From the NCBI RefSeq assembly GCF_032854445.1, contig NC_088295.1:30305385-30369384 (forward strand): a stretch of DNA of 64,000 nucleotides, given 5' to 3'. Source of the stretch: Liolophura sinensis. Its lineage: Eukaryota > Mollusca > Polyplacophora > Chitonida > Chitonidae. This document shows positions 11,985-25,800 of this stretch, one piece after another; within the stretch, counting starts at the first letter, position 1, and each line of letters opens with the position of its first letter. Position numbers and translations under genes: made by a program. The notes beneath the pieces were generated by a model. That model worked only from the letters and a program-made list of their open reading frames with translations, had not been told where the DNA came from and did no database searches.

Positions 11985-14900
11985 GTACCGGCCAATACCA
12001 AGATGTCGGGAGTTGTCGTTGGGCATAGGTTCACTACAGTGGCAGTAATATGTTATTTAATTTTCACAATAATCACAAAATCTACTACTACTGCAATCAC
12101 TACCACGACAAATCCTACTGTAGAATCTACCACGACTAATACTACTGCAAAACCTACCACCACAACTACTGAAGAAAATACCGCCACTACTACTACTGCA
12201 GAATCTACCACCACTACTACTACTGCAGAACCTACCACCACTACCACTGCAGAACCTACCACCACTACTACTACTGCAGAACCTACAACCACTACTACTG
12301 CAGAACCTTCCCAAACTACTACTACTGCAGAACCTACAACGACTACTACTACTGCAGAACCTACCGCCACAACTACTACTGCAGAACCTACGACCACCAC
12401 TACTGCAGAAGCTACCACGACTACTACTACTGCAGAACCTACAACCACTACTACTGCAGAACCTACGACCACTACTACTGGAGAACCTACTGCAACTACT
12501 ACTACTGCAGAACCTACCACGACAACTACTACTGTAGAACCTACCACGACTACTACTACTGCAGAACCTACCACGACAACTACTACTGTAGAACCTACCA
12601 CGACTTCTACTACTGTAGAACCTACGACCACAGCTACTGCAAAACCTACCCCCACTACTACTACTGCAGAACCTACAACCACTTCTACTACAGAACCTAC
12701 CACAACTACTACTACTGCAGAACCTAGCACGACTACTACTACTGCAGAACCTACAACCACTACTACTGCAGAACCTACCACGACTACTACTACTGCAGAA
12801 CCTACCACGACTATTACTACTGCAGAACCTACCGCCACTACTACTACTGTAGAACCTACAACCACTTCTACTGCAGAACCTACCACCACCACTACTGCAG
12901 AACCTACTGCCACTAGTACTACTGCAGATCCTACAACCAATACTACTGCAGAACCTACCCAAACTACTACTACTGCAGAACCCACCACGACTACTACTAC
13001 TGCAGAACCTACCACCACAGCCACTGAAGAACCTACCGCCACTACTACTACTGCAGAACCTACAACCACTTCTACTGCAGAACCTGCCACCACCAGTACT
13101 GCAGAACCTACTGCCACTACTACTACTGTAGAACCTACCACCACTACTACTACTGCAGAACCTACAACCACTCCTACTGCAGAACCTACGACCACTACTA
13201 CTGCAGAACCTACCACGACTACTACTACTGTAGAAACTACTACTGTAGAACCTACAACGACTACTACTACTGCAGAACCTACAACCACTACTACTGCAGA
13301 GCCTACAACTACTTTTACTGCAGAACCTACCACCACCACTACTGCAGAACCTACTGCCACAACTACTACTGTAGAACCTACTACGACTACTACTACTGCA
13401 GAACCAACCGCCACTACTACTACTGCAGAACCTACAACCACCACTACTGCAGAACCTACCACGACTACTACTACTGCAGAGCCTACGACCACTACTACTG
13501 CAGAACCTACCCAAATTACTACTAATGCAGAACCTACCACGACAACTACTACTGTAGAACCTACCACGACTACTACTACTGCAGAACCTACCACGACAAC
13601 TACTACTGTAGAACCTACCACGACCACTACTACTGCAGAAGCTACCACCACTACTACCGCAGAACCTACCACGACTATTACTACAGCAGAACCTACAACC
13701 ACTACTACTGCAGAACCTACCACGATTACTACTACTGCAGAACCTACAATCACGACTACTGCAAAACCTTCCCAAACTACTACTACTGCAGAACCTACCG
13801 CCATAACAACTACTGCAGAACCTGCAACCACTACTACTGCAGAACCTAGCACGACTACTACTACTGCAGAACCTACAACAACTACTACTGCAGAAGCTAC
13901 GACCACTACTACTGCAGAACCTACCCAAACTACTACTACTGCAGCACCTACCACGACAACTACTACTGTAGAACCTACCACGACTACTACTACTGTAGAA
14001 CCTACCACCACAGCCACTGCAGAACCTACCACCACTACTACTACTGCAGAACCTACGACCACTACTACTGCAGAACCACCACCACTACTACTACTGCAGA
14101 ACCTACAACCACTACTACTGCAGAACCTTCCCAAACTACTACTACTGCAGAACCTACAACGACTACTACTACTGCAGAACCTACCGCCACAACTACTACT
14201 GCAGAACCTACGACCACCACTACTACAGAACCTACCACGACTACTACTATTGCAGAACCTACAACCACTACTACTGCAGAACCTACGACCACTACTACTG
14301 GAGAACCTACTGCAACTACTACTACTGCAGAACCTATCACGACAACTACTACTGTAGAACCTACCACGAAAACTACTACTGTAGAACCTATCACGACTAC
14401 TACTACTGTAGAACCTACCACCACAGCTACTGCAGAACCTACCGCCACTACTACTACTGCAGAACCTACAACCACTTCTACTGCAGAACCTACCACAACT
14501 ACTACTACTGCAGAACCTGCAACCACTACTACTGCAAAACCTACCACTACTACTACTACTGCAGAACCTACCACCACAGCTATTGCAGAACCTACCGCCA
14601 CTACTACTAGTGCAGAACCTACAACCACTTCTATTGCAGAACCTACCACCAGCACTACTGCAGAACCTACTGCCACTACTACTACTGCAGAGCCTCCCAC
14701 CACTACTACTACCGCAGAACCTACCACGACAACTACTACTGCAGAACCTACAACCACTACTACTGCAGCACTTACCACCACAGCTACTGCAGAACCTACC
14801 GCCACTACTACTATTGCAGAACCTACCACGACTACTACTACTGCAGAACCTACCACCACAGCTACTGCAGAACCTACCGCCACTACTACTACTGCAGAAC

Positions 14901-17900
14901 CTACAACAACTACTACTACTGCAGAACCTACCACCATTACTACTACTGCAGAACGTACCACCACTACTACTATTGCAGAACCTACCACCACTTCTACTGC
15001 AGAACCTACTGCCACTACGACTACTGCAGAACCTACGACCACCACTACTGTAGAACCTTTCACGACTACTACTACCGCAGAATCTACAACCACTACTACT
15101 GCAGAACCTACCACCACTACTACTGCAGAACCTACCACCACTACTACTACTGTGGAACCTCCCACCACTACTACAGCTGTAGAACCTCCCACAACTACTA
15201 TTACCGCAGAACCTACCATGAAAGCTACTACCGTTGAACCTACAACGACTAATACTACTGCAGAACCTACGACCATCACTACTGTAGAACCTACCACGAC
15301 TACTACTACTGCAGAACCTACAACCACTACTACTGCAGAAGCTACCACCACTACTACTGCAGAACCTACCACGACTACTACTACTGCAGAACCTACAACC
15401 ACTACTACTGCAGAACCTACCCAAACTACTATTACTGCAGAACCTACCGCCACTACTACTACTGCAGAACCTACAACAACTACTACTACTGCAGAACCTA
15501 CCACCATTTACTACTACTGCAGAACCTACCACCACTACTACTACTGCAGAACCTACCACTACAACTACTACTGTAGAACCTACCACGACTACTACTACTG
15601 CAGAACCTACCACCACAGCTACTGCAGAACCTACCGCCACTACTACTACTGCAGAATCTACAACAACTACTACTACTACTGCAGAACCTACCACCATTAC
15701 TACTACTGCAGAACCTACCACCACTACTACTATTGCAGAACCTACCACCACCACTACTGCAGAACCTACTGCCACTACTACTACTGCAGAACCTACAACC
15801 ACTACTACTGCAGAACCTACCACGACTACTACAACTGTGGAACTTCCCACCGCTACTACTACTGTAGAACCTCCCACCACTACTACTACCGCAGAACCTA
15901 CCACGAAACCTACTACTGTAGAACCTACCACGACTACTACTACTGCAAAACCTACAATCACTACTACAGCAGAACCTACCACCACTACTACTGCAGAACC
16001 TACCACGACTACTACTACTGCAGAACCTACGACCACCACTACTACAGAGCCTATCACCACTACTACTTCTGTAGAACCTCCCACCACTACTACTACCGCA
16101 GAACCCACCACAATAACTACTAATGTAGAACCTCCCACGACAACTACTACTGCAGAACCTACCCCCACTACTACTACTGCAGAACCTACCACCACTACTA
16201 CTGCAGAACCTACCACTACAGCTACTGCAGTACCTACCGCCACTACTACTACTGCAGAACGTACAACCACTTCTACTGCAGAACCTACCACCACCACCAA
16301 TGCAGAACCTACTGCCACTACTACTACTACAGAACCTCCCACCACTACTACTACCGCAGAACCTACCACGACAACTACTACTGTAGAACCTACAACGACT
16401 ACTACTACTGCAGAACCTACCACCACTACTACTGCAGAACCTACCACCACTACTACTACAGCAGAACCTACCACGACTATTACCGCCACTACTACTATTG
16501 CAGAACCTACCACCACTTCTACTACTACAGAACCTCCCACCACTACTACTACCGCAGAACCCATCACGACAACTACTACTGCAGAACCTACAACCACTAC
16601 TACTGCAGAACCTACCACCACAGCTACTGCAGAACCTACCGCCACTACTACTATTGCAGAACCTACCACCACTATTACTACTACAGAACCTACCACCACT
16701 ACTACTGCAGAACCTACCACGACTACTACTACTGCAGAACCTACGACCACCACTACTGCAGAACCTACCACGACTACTACTATTGCAGACCCTACAACCA
16801 CTACTACTGCAGAAGCCACCACCACTACTACTACTGCAGAAGCTACAACCACTACTACTACTACAGAACCGACCACCACTACTACTGCAGAACCTACTGC
16901 GACTACTACTACTGCAGAAGCTACTACCACTACTACTGCAGAACCTACCACCACTACCACTACTACAGAACCTACCACCACTACTACTGCAGAACCTACC
17001 ACGAGTACTACCACCACTGTGGAAACTCCCACCACTACTTCTACTGTAGAACCTCCCACCACTACTACTACCGCAAAACCTACCACGAAACCTACTACTG
17101 TAGAACCTACAACGACTACTACTACTGCAGAACCTACAACCACTACTAATGCAGAACCTACGACGACTACTACTACTGCAGAACCTACCACGACAACTAC
17201 TACTGTAAAACCTACCACGACTACTACTACTGTAGAGCCTACCACCACAGCTACTGCAGAACCTACTGCCACTACCACTAATGCAGAACCTACAACCACT
17301 TCTACTACAGAATATACATCCACCACTACTGCAGAACCTACTGCCACTACTACTACTGCAGAACCTCCCACCACTACTTCTACCGCAGAACCTACCACGA
17401 CAACTACTACTCTAGAACCTTCTACGACTACTACTACTGCAGAACCTACCACCACTACTACCGTAGAACCTACCACCACTACTACTGCAGAACCTACCAC
17501 CACTACAACTACTGCAGAACCTACCACCACTACAACTACTGCAGAACCTACCACCACTACAACTACTGTAGAACCTACCACCACTACTACTGCAGAACCT
17601 ACTGCGACTACTACTACTGCAGAACCTACCACCACTACTACTGCAGAACCTACCACTACTACTACTACAGAACCTACCACCACTACTACTGCAGAACCTA
17701 CGACGACTACTACTACTGTAGAACCTACCACAACTACTACTACTGCAGAACCTAACACCACTACTACTACTGCAAAACCTACCACCACTACTACTGCAGA
17801 ACCTAAAGCCAGTACTACTACTGCAGAACCTACCACAACAACTACTACCGTAGAACCCACCATCACTGCTACTGCAGAACCTATCACAACTACTACTACT

Positions 17901-20334
17901 GTAGAACCTACAACCACTACCACTGCAGAACCTACGACCACTACTACTGGAGAACCTACTGCAACTACTACTACTGCAGAACCTATCACGACAACTACTA
18001 CTGTAGAACCTATCACGGCTACTACTACTGCAGAACCTACCACGAAAACTACTACTGTAGAACCTATCACGACTACTACTACTGTAGAACCTACCACCAC
18101 AACTACTGCAGAACCTACCGCCACTACTACTACTGCAGAACCTACAACCACTTCTACTGCAGAACCTACCACAACTACTACTACTGCAGAACCTACAACG
18201 ACTACTACTACTGCAGAACCTACTACCACAGCTATTGCAGAACCTACCGCCACTACTACTACTGAAGAACCTACAACCACTTCTACTGCAGAACCTACCA
18301 CCAGCACTTCTGCAGAACCTACCCAAACTACTACTACTGCAGAACCTCCCACCACTACTACTACCGCAGAACCTACCACGACAACTACTACTGCAGAACC
18401 TACAACCACTACTACTGCAGAACCTACCACCACAGCTACTGCAGAACCTACCGAAACTACTACTATTGCAGAACCTACCACGACTACTACTACTGCAGAA
18501 CCTACCACCACAGCTGCTGCAGAACCTACCGCCACTACTACTACTGCAGAACCTACCACCATTACTACTACTGCAGAACCTACCACCACTACTACATTTG
18601 CAGAACCTACCACCACCACTACTGCAGAACCTACTGCCACTACTACTACTGCAGAACCTACGACCACCACTACTATAGAACCCTTCACGACTACTACTAC
18701 TGCAGAATCTACAACCACTACTACTGCAGAAGCTACCACCTCTACTACTGCAGAACCTACCACCACCACTACTACTGTGGAACCTCCCACCACTACTACT
18801 ACTGTAGAACCTCCCACAACTACTATTACCGCAGAACCTACCACGAAAACTACTACCGTTGAACCTACAACGACTACTACTACTGCAGAACCTACAACCA
18901 CTACTACTGAAGAAGCTACCACCACTACTACTGCAGAACCTACCACGACTACTACTACTGCAGAACCTACAACCACTACTACTGCAGAACCTACCCAAAC
19001 TACTATTACTGCAGAACCTACCGCCACTACTACTACTGCAGAACCTACAACAACTACTACTACTGCAGAACCTACCACGAAACCTACTACTGCAGAACCT
19101 ACCACCACTACTACTACTGCAGAACCTACCACTACAACTACTACTGTAGAACCTACCACGACTACTACTACTGCAGAACCTACCACCACAGCTACTGCAG
19201 AACCTACCGCCACTACTACTACTGCAGAACCTACAACAACTACTACTACTGCAGAACCTACCACCATTACTACTACTGCAGAACCTACCTCCACTACTAC
19301 TATTGCAGAACCTACCACCACCACTACTGCAGAACCTACTGCCACTACTACTACTGCAGAACCTACAACCACTACTACTGCAGAACCTACCACGACTACT
19401 ACTACTGTGGAACTTCCCACCACTACTACTACTGTAGAACCTCCCACCACTACTACTACCGCAGAACCTACCACGAAACCTACTACTGTAGAACCTACAA
19501 CGACTACTACTACTGCAGAACCTACCACCACTACTACTGCAGAACCTACCACCACTACTACTACTGCAGAACCTACCACGACTATTACCGCCACTACTAC
19601 TATTGCAGAACCTACCACCACTACTACTACTACAGAACCTCCCACCACTACTACTACCGCAGAACCTACCACAACAACTACTACTGCAGAACCTACAACC
19701 ACTACTACTGCAGAACCTACCACCACAGCTACTGCAGAACCTACCGCCACTACTACTATTGCAGAACCTACCACCACTACTACTACTGCAGAACCTACCA
19801 CCACTACTACTGCAGAACCTACCACGACTACTACTACTGCAGAACCTACGACCACCACTACTGCAGAACCTACCACGACTACTGCTACTGCAGAACCTAC
19901 AACCACTATTACTGCAGAAGCTACCACCACTACTACTGCACAACTTACCACGACTACTACTACTGCAGAAGCTACCACCACTACTACTGTAGAACCTACC
20001 ACCACTACCACTACTACAGAACCTACCACCACTACTACTGCAGAACCTACCACGACTACTACCACTGTGGAAACTCCCACCACTACTTCTACTGTAGAAC
20101 CTCCCACCACTACTACTACCGCAAAACCTACCACGAAACCTACTACTGTAGAACCTACAACCACTACTACTACTGCAGAACCTACAACCACTACTACTGC
20201 AGAACCTACCCAAACTACTACTACTGCAGAACCTACCACCACTACTACTTCAGAACCTACTACTACTGCAGAACCTACCACCACTTCTACTACTGCAGAA
20301 CCTACCACCACTACAACTACAGTGAAGCAATTGG
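11985..20334 (+). CDS. exon 1: 5'UTR tail, signal peptide and giant Thr-rich mucin array
   Basis: A splice acceptor (TTTTCAG, ending 11984) precedes 18 nt of leader and the ATG at 12003. The first residues are a signal peptide with core VAVICYLIF. The rest is about 300 units of 8-9 residues, A-E-P-(T)5-6, coded by GAACCT plus ACN/ACT codons and GCA or GTA. Dense Thr with regular Pro is classic mucin O-glycosylation sequence. The reading frame is open from 12003 to about 14077, is displaced by one base to about 15507, then returns to the original frame up to the donor at 20335. The last codons read VKQL, leaving one base that completes the first codon of exon 2. The acceptor implies at least one untranslated exon further upstream, which I could not locate. 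Confidence 0.85.
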
Positions 20335-22746
20335 GTAATTATTATTAGTCCCAAGTCCGAATCGAGAAGTACTGTAGCGGTAATATGATTTATTTTATGG
20401 CTGTACAGCAAAAATTGTTTTGTTGACATTTATTGTGTAGCAGAAACGGGATGCACGGATCTTACTATCTGCCTTTGCTAGGTGCGTTGCCAGCGTTCTG
20501 TTTTAAAGCCGTGTTCGATCCAGCCAATCGGCTGTGGCGAAAAACAGTTCTTTAAAACAGCGAACCCGGTGAGAGCATCTTAGCTATATATATATATTTA
20601 GTTAATTTTAGAGTATACATTTTTCATGATTCTTTCAAAATTGGATTTTATAACTGTTTATGAAATTTGTGAAAGTTTATCGACAGGTAGATCAATTAAT
20701 CAAATATATTTAACCGATATCACAAAGTCTTTATGAAAACACTTACTGAGTTTGTGTTTCTATCCACAGAACTGCTTGCCAGCGGCCCGGATACCGACGA
20801 CTCGATGTTTACGGGAGATGACGAACTAAGATCTGTTAATGTCCAATATGGCTATCCGATGGGAAGTTCTCGTGTCAACCAGATTTACGTACGTGAAACC
20901 TGTGCACCTTAATTGAAACGCCATTTGCTTCTGAAAATACAGCCCAAGAGAGTTTTTCCTTCAAAATTGTGAAAACTGACAATTCGTTTTTAAGTAGAAT
21001 GATATATATTTCAATTCGCTTTATCAACTTGTTGATTTAACTTATTAGTTTCACTGTATCATGACTTTTCTCCAGAGCTTTTTTTATTTCAACATATCTT
21101 GCGACAGCTATATATACATGCAGGTAGATTAAGCCATGTTGATCAGTCCTAGTTACAAATTACATATAATATAATAAAGTTCGAACTTGCCCAGGGTACT
21201 ATCCATTCGGAGAAATTATCTCCTGATGTTTTCTCTGTTAAGTTCACAATTAAATTTGTGAATGAAGTACTGTTCTTTGATTCCGCTGTTTGAGCTTTAT
21301 TCACCGAGAATTTAAAGAAGGGCATTATGTGGCCCACTGTGTAGGTTACGGGCTCATGATGCGATATGTTTTTTACAGGTAAAATCTGTAAACTTGGCGT
21401 GTTAATTTGTTGCCTATGTACCCTACATCGATTCCTTAATGAATCACCGGTTTCGCCTATGTAGAATTTGTTACAATTAGAGAAGGATAAGACATACAGT
21501 AGATTTTGGGAATTACAGTTCATATTACCGTTAATACGGAAGTTAAAATTGGTAATATGAAACAAAAAATGACTGCTTGTTATTAAATGTTCACATCATT
21601 TGCATCGTGGGTCTCCACACTTAGAATTTGTATAACTGGTTTATGTTAAGTTGGTAGTGAACCGAGCCTTTGTTAGAAGATCGGGAACCCGTCTCTTACT
21701 GTTTATAATTTTGGTTTTGATGAAAAGTTTTAGTGAGACAATCATTTGATTCTAGTAGTGGTCGGTTGTTGTGGATAATGGGAAAGAAGTTGAAATTGTT
21801 AGGGTTAGAAGTGCATATTAATGAAAGCGTATTGGTGTCAGAAGTCGGTTTGCTGGTCCTTAAAACTGAAATATCAATCTTGTTTGCTTTGTCAGTACCC
21901 ATGTCTATTACTTCTTTTGGATAATGCCTCATAAAGAGAAAAGTCCTTAATTCAGATAATCTGATTTGTCGGAGTTCCTTGTTAGGCACGATTGTGCAAA
22001 TTCGTCTTGCAAGAGTAAACGGGACCTGATTTTTTTGTGTGACGGGGTGGCGTGATCTATAGTCTAGGTATTGTTTTGTGTCGGTCAGTTTGCAGAAAAT
22101 ATCTGTGACAATCTCATTCCCCTTGCGAGTAAGGAGAATGTCTAAGAAAGATATTTTATCGTGACTAGCTTCGAACGCGAACTTGATATTTGGGTCAAAT
22201 TGTTTAAGATAGCAAAAAGATCCATAACATTGCCTTTTCGCTGATCCGAAATGATAAAACAGTCATCTAAAAACCTTTTGAATGACACTTTGAGGAATTT
22301 CGATATATCACGTCCGTAGTCATTTTCAATTTCGCTGTACAGCTTTTGCTCTAAGTATCCTAATACTAAAGTAGCGTAGGTTGATGCAAACTTTGTACCC
22401 ATCGCTGTGCCTAAAATTTGACGATAATTTTTATTTCCAAATTCAAATGTGTTATTTGGTAAAATTAGTCGTATACCGGACAATACAAATTCCTTAGAAA
22501 AACTGTCGTTGATATGGCCTGGATGTTTATCGAGCCAGTATTCCATGGCTGTAATCCCCAATTCATGAGAGATATTGCTGTAAAGATTGGTTGCGTACAA
22601 AAATATTTCATCACCGTTTATGAAATTAGGGATAACGTTTAGAAAATCAAGATCATCCCGAGTATATGATGGGACATAGTGAACATATGGTTTTAGCAGG
22701 ATATCAACGAGCTGTCTTAGGCGATGAGTGGGACAGACTGGTCCCG

Positions 22747-22842
<96 letters not shown>

Positions 22843-25800
22843 CAGCAATCTCTGTCTCTCTGCCTCTCTCTCTGTCTCTCTGACTCTCATTTACATCATC
22901 ACGATCATTGCGCCTTACATAGAATTCCATTGTATACATTTTTATTTAGATTTAGAAATTTTATTACTATCAGTTTTCCTTTCAATAAACATGCCATGAC
23001 CCTTTTAGCGTGCATTTCAAGCGCGGCGCAATGACCCAGGAGACAATGCAGTCGCTGTGAGTTCAAGTCCAGCTCACGTTGGCTTCCTCTCCTGCCATAG
23101 AAGGTCTTCAGCAACCTGCGGATGGTCGTTGGCTTCCTGTCGGCTCTGTCCGATGACCACCCATCATAATGCTGGCCGCCATCGTATAAACGAAATATCC
23201 TTGAGTACGACGTAAAATAAACAAACAAATAAATAAATAAATAAATTTAAAGTGCATTTCCCTTTGCAGATTTCCACCAACGGTTACCTAGCCATCGGGG
23301 AATACTACAACAGCTTTTCCCCGCAGAGCTTAGACAGTGTACAGTACAGTCTGCCTGGAATCATTTGCCCTTTCTGGTCGGATTCGGTAGCATCGGGCGT
23401 TGGCGAAGAATCATTTGTTTACTACAAAACGTCCACAAAAGACTTGACTAGCTCATCTTATGCAACCGTCCCGCAAATAGATCGTAAATGGTTCAAAGAG
23501 GTAGATCAATATATTCAAAAGTCCATGCGCTACTATGACTTCCAGGCTCGCTGGATTCTGAAGGTTACGTGGAGAAACCTCAGGCCCTATGGTTCAGGGA
23601 GTAACTCCGAGGAGGTGAGTGATATGCCAGACTAATGCGTTGCGTGTAAAGCGTCTACAATCTAGATTACTACATAACTTCAGTCTTGAGGAGCACATTT
23701 CAAAACTGCACAGAGAAAGTAGAATGCTGATTCTACAGTTTGTCAAACATGTCAAGAGTCAGATGTCATGTACAGATGTCAGTTAGAACAAAAACAATTC
23801 AAAACAAACAGCCCCAACGATTTTCGAACCTAAAATTGACACACTGCAGTCGGCATTCTACCAAACTATAGGACTGTCAACTGTAGCCTACAATCTACCC
23901 GTGGCACATTTCACAGATTTATCTCATAGAATGAAATATTATATGGGACGTTGATCCCCGATACTCACTGCATACGAATACCAGTACTATTTGGCGTCAG
24001 GACCTCAAGAGCCAACTCATCATAATTATCTTTAGCGTCAGAAAACTGTCACCTTTTCCCCCATATCACGAAGAGTTTTTCTTGGCATGTAGGTACATGT
24101 ACTGTCAAAAACATTATAAATGTCATCTTCCTGGTCAACGGTCAAAATTTCTTTCGCTTAAGGTAATATTTACTTTTAGTAGCAAAATTTTGCTACAGGC
24201 GCCCAGTTTTGTCACAGAAAAAGTTACACAGGCTCCCAATGCCGTCACAGTAATAGTGACACAGGTTCCCAGTGCCGTCACAGTAATAGTGCTACAAGCT
24301 CACAGTGCCGTCACAGTAATAGTGCTACGGACTCCCAGTGCCTTCATAGCAAGATGCTACATGCTCGGAGTGCCGTCACAGTAATAGTACTACACGCTCC
24401 CAGTGCCGTCAAAGTAAGAGTGCTACAGGCTCCCAGTGCTATCTCAGTCAGGCTGATACTAGCTCCCAGTACCGTCACGGTAATAGTGCTACGGACCCAC
24501 AGTGTATTTGTAGTAAGATGCTACAGGCCCGGAGTGCCGTCACAGTAATAGTAACACTAGCTTCCAGTACCACAGTCTCACAGTGAGAGACGTGTGTGAC
24601 ACATGCTTCTAATGCCGTCGCAGTGCTGCCTCCCATTGTTACAAAGACACCATATATAATGTCCCATCCAGTATAGCCTAGATGAGTAAGCTTTATCTTT
24701 CGCTTAAGGTAAACTTTATTTATCTCATTGTTGTTTAACCTCGTTCTTAAGCATTTCTCACTTATTCAATGGTGTTCAGTTTCACGTGTTCAAGAAACCG
24801 AGGTGCGTTGATTAAATCACCAACCGTTGACAAGCAAAATGAGGAAATGACAAGACAAGTGACATTTATAGATCGTGACCCACGAGTCATGTTGATCGCT
24901 TATTGTCACCAAAGTTCCAATTATTGCCATCAACCACCCAACAAAAATCCAGGCATGCGGAATGTTGACGATTTCCTGTGCGAAGCCTGGACTAATCAAG
25001 CCCCACGAGAAAAACAAGAATCAGAATCTCAAAGAGATTTACAGTTTTATCTGAAGTTGTATGTCTAAGCGCAGCTGGTTGGCTAAAACATTGCATTCTC
25101 CTGAATATTTCTTGGCATGTAGGTACACGTACTATCAAAAACAGTTAATTTCACATATGTTATTTAATTACGCTGAAAATCTCCTCAATGTCAAAATGAA
25201 CAGTATCTTTACTATCGCACTAAACAACCCGACCTATCGAATGGCAAAAAGAATGGATTTGGAGCACCTACATGTACATGTACCAACACTGTTAATATTG
25301 CAAAACAAAACCCCACAAAATGCATTTACCTGCTTTTTGGTTTCCATTTAGAGAAACACCTTCCAAGTCTTCCTGGCAACAGACTACATCACTTCGTTCA
25401 CCGGATTTCTCTATGGTACAGGCCAGATGACCTGGGATCAGTCTAACATCTACCGTGTCCCAACAGTCGGGCTATCGTCAAATACCTTTCTCCCTTATAA
25501 CCGCTACTCCAATACCACACAGGCCTTTCGACTCGATCGCTATGAAGGAAATACAGGTACGTTCAAACTGTGCTAAAGTAGAGGAGCTACATATTTTCCA
25601 AAGTTGAATTACACTCCAGTCGATGTAGCCTGTAGTATATTCTTTTCCATGTGAAGATTTCATCTGTTCTTGACATTGCCTTCGACCGGTCCTCAAGTAC
25701 ATAGATAACATTGTGGTTGACTGAATGGTCACGATCACACCAGAACTTGTTCCGGTTTTCTTTTTTCGAAAAAGCGAACAGAGACCTGGAAAAAAATGAG

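Larger units (their letters stand above)
20889..23269 (+). other. intron 2
   Basis: It holds the Penelope-like element, the TA/CT microsatellite and a SINE. The remaining ~450 bp shows nothing recognisable. Confidence 0.8.

Noticed and set aside
14583-19992. Plus-strand frames reading Q-N-L-P-P-L-L-L repeats
   Set aside because: Alternative-frame readings of the mucin array; the E-P-T frame connects to the signal peptide and to exon 2.
12053-20311. 2,752-codon antisense open frame as a gene
   Set aside because: By-product of the stop-free repeat; no start context, splice sites or domains.
22666-23034. Proteins with Y-I-Y-I repeats
   Set aside because: Translation of the TA microsatellite.
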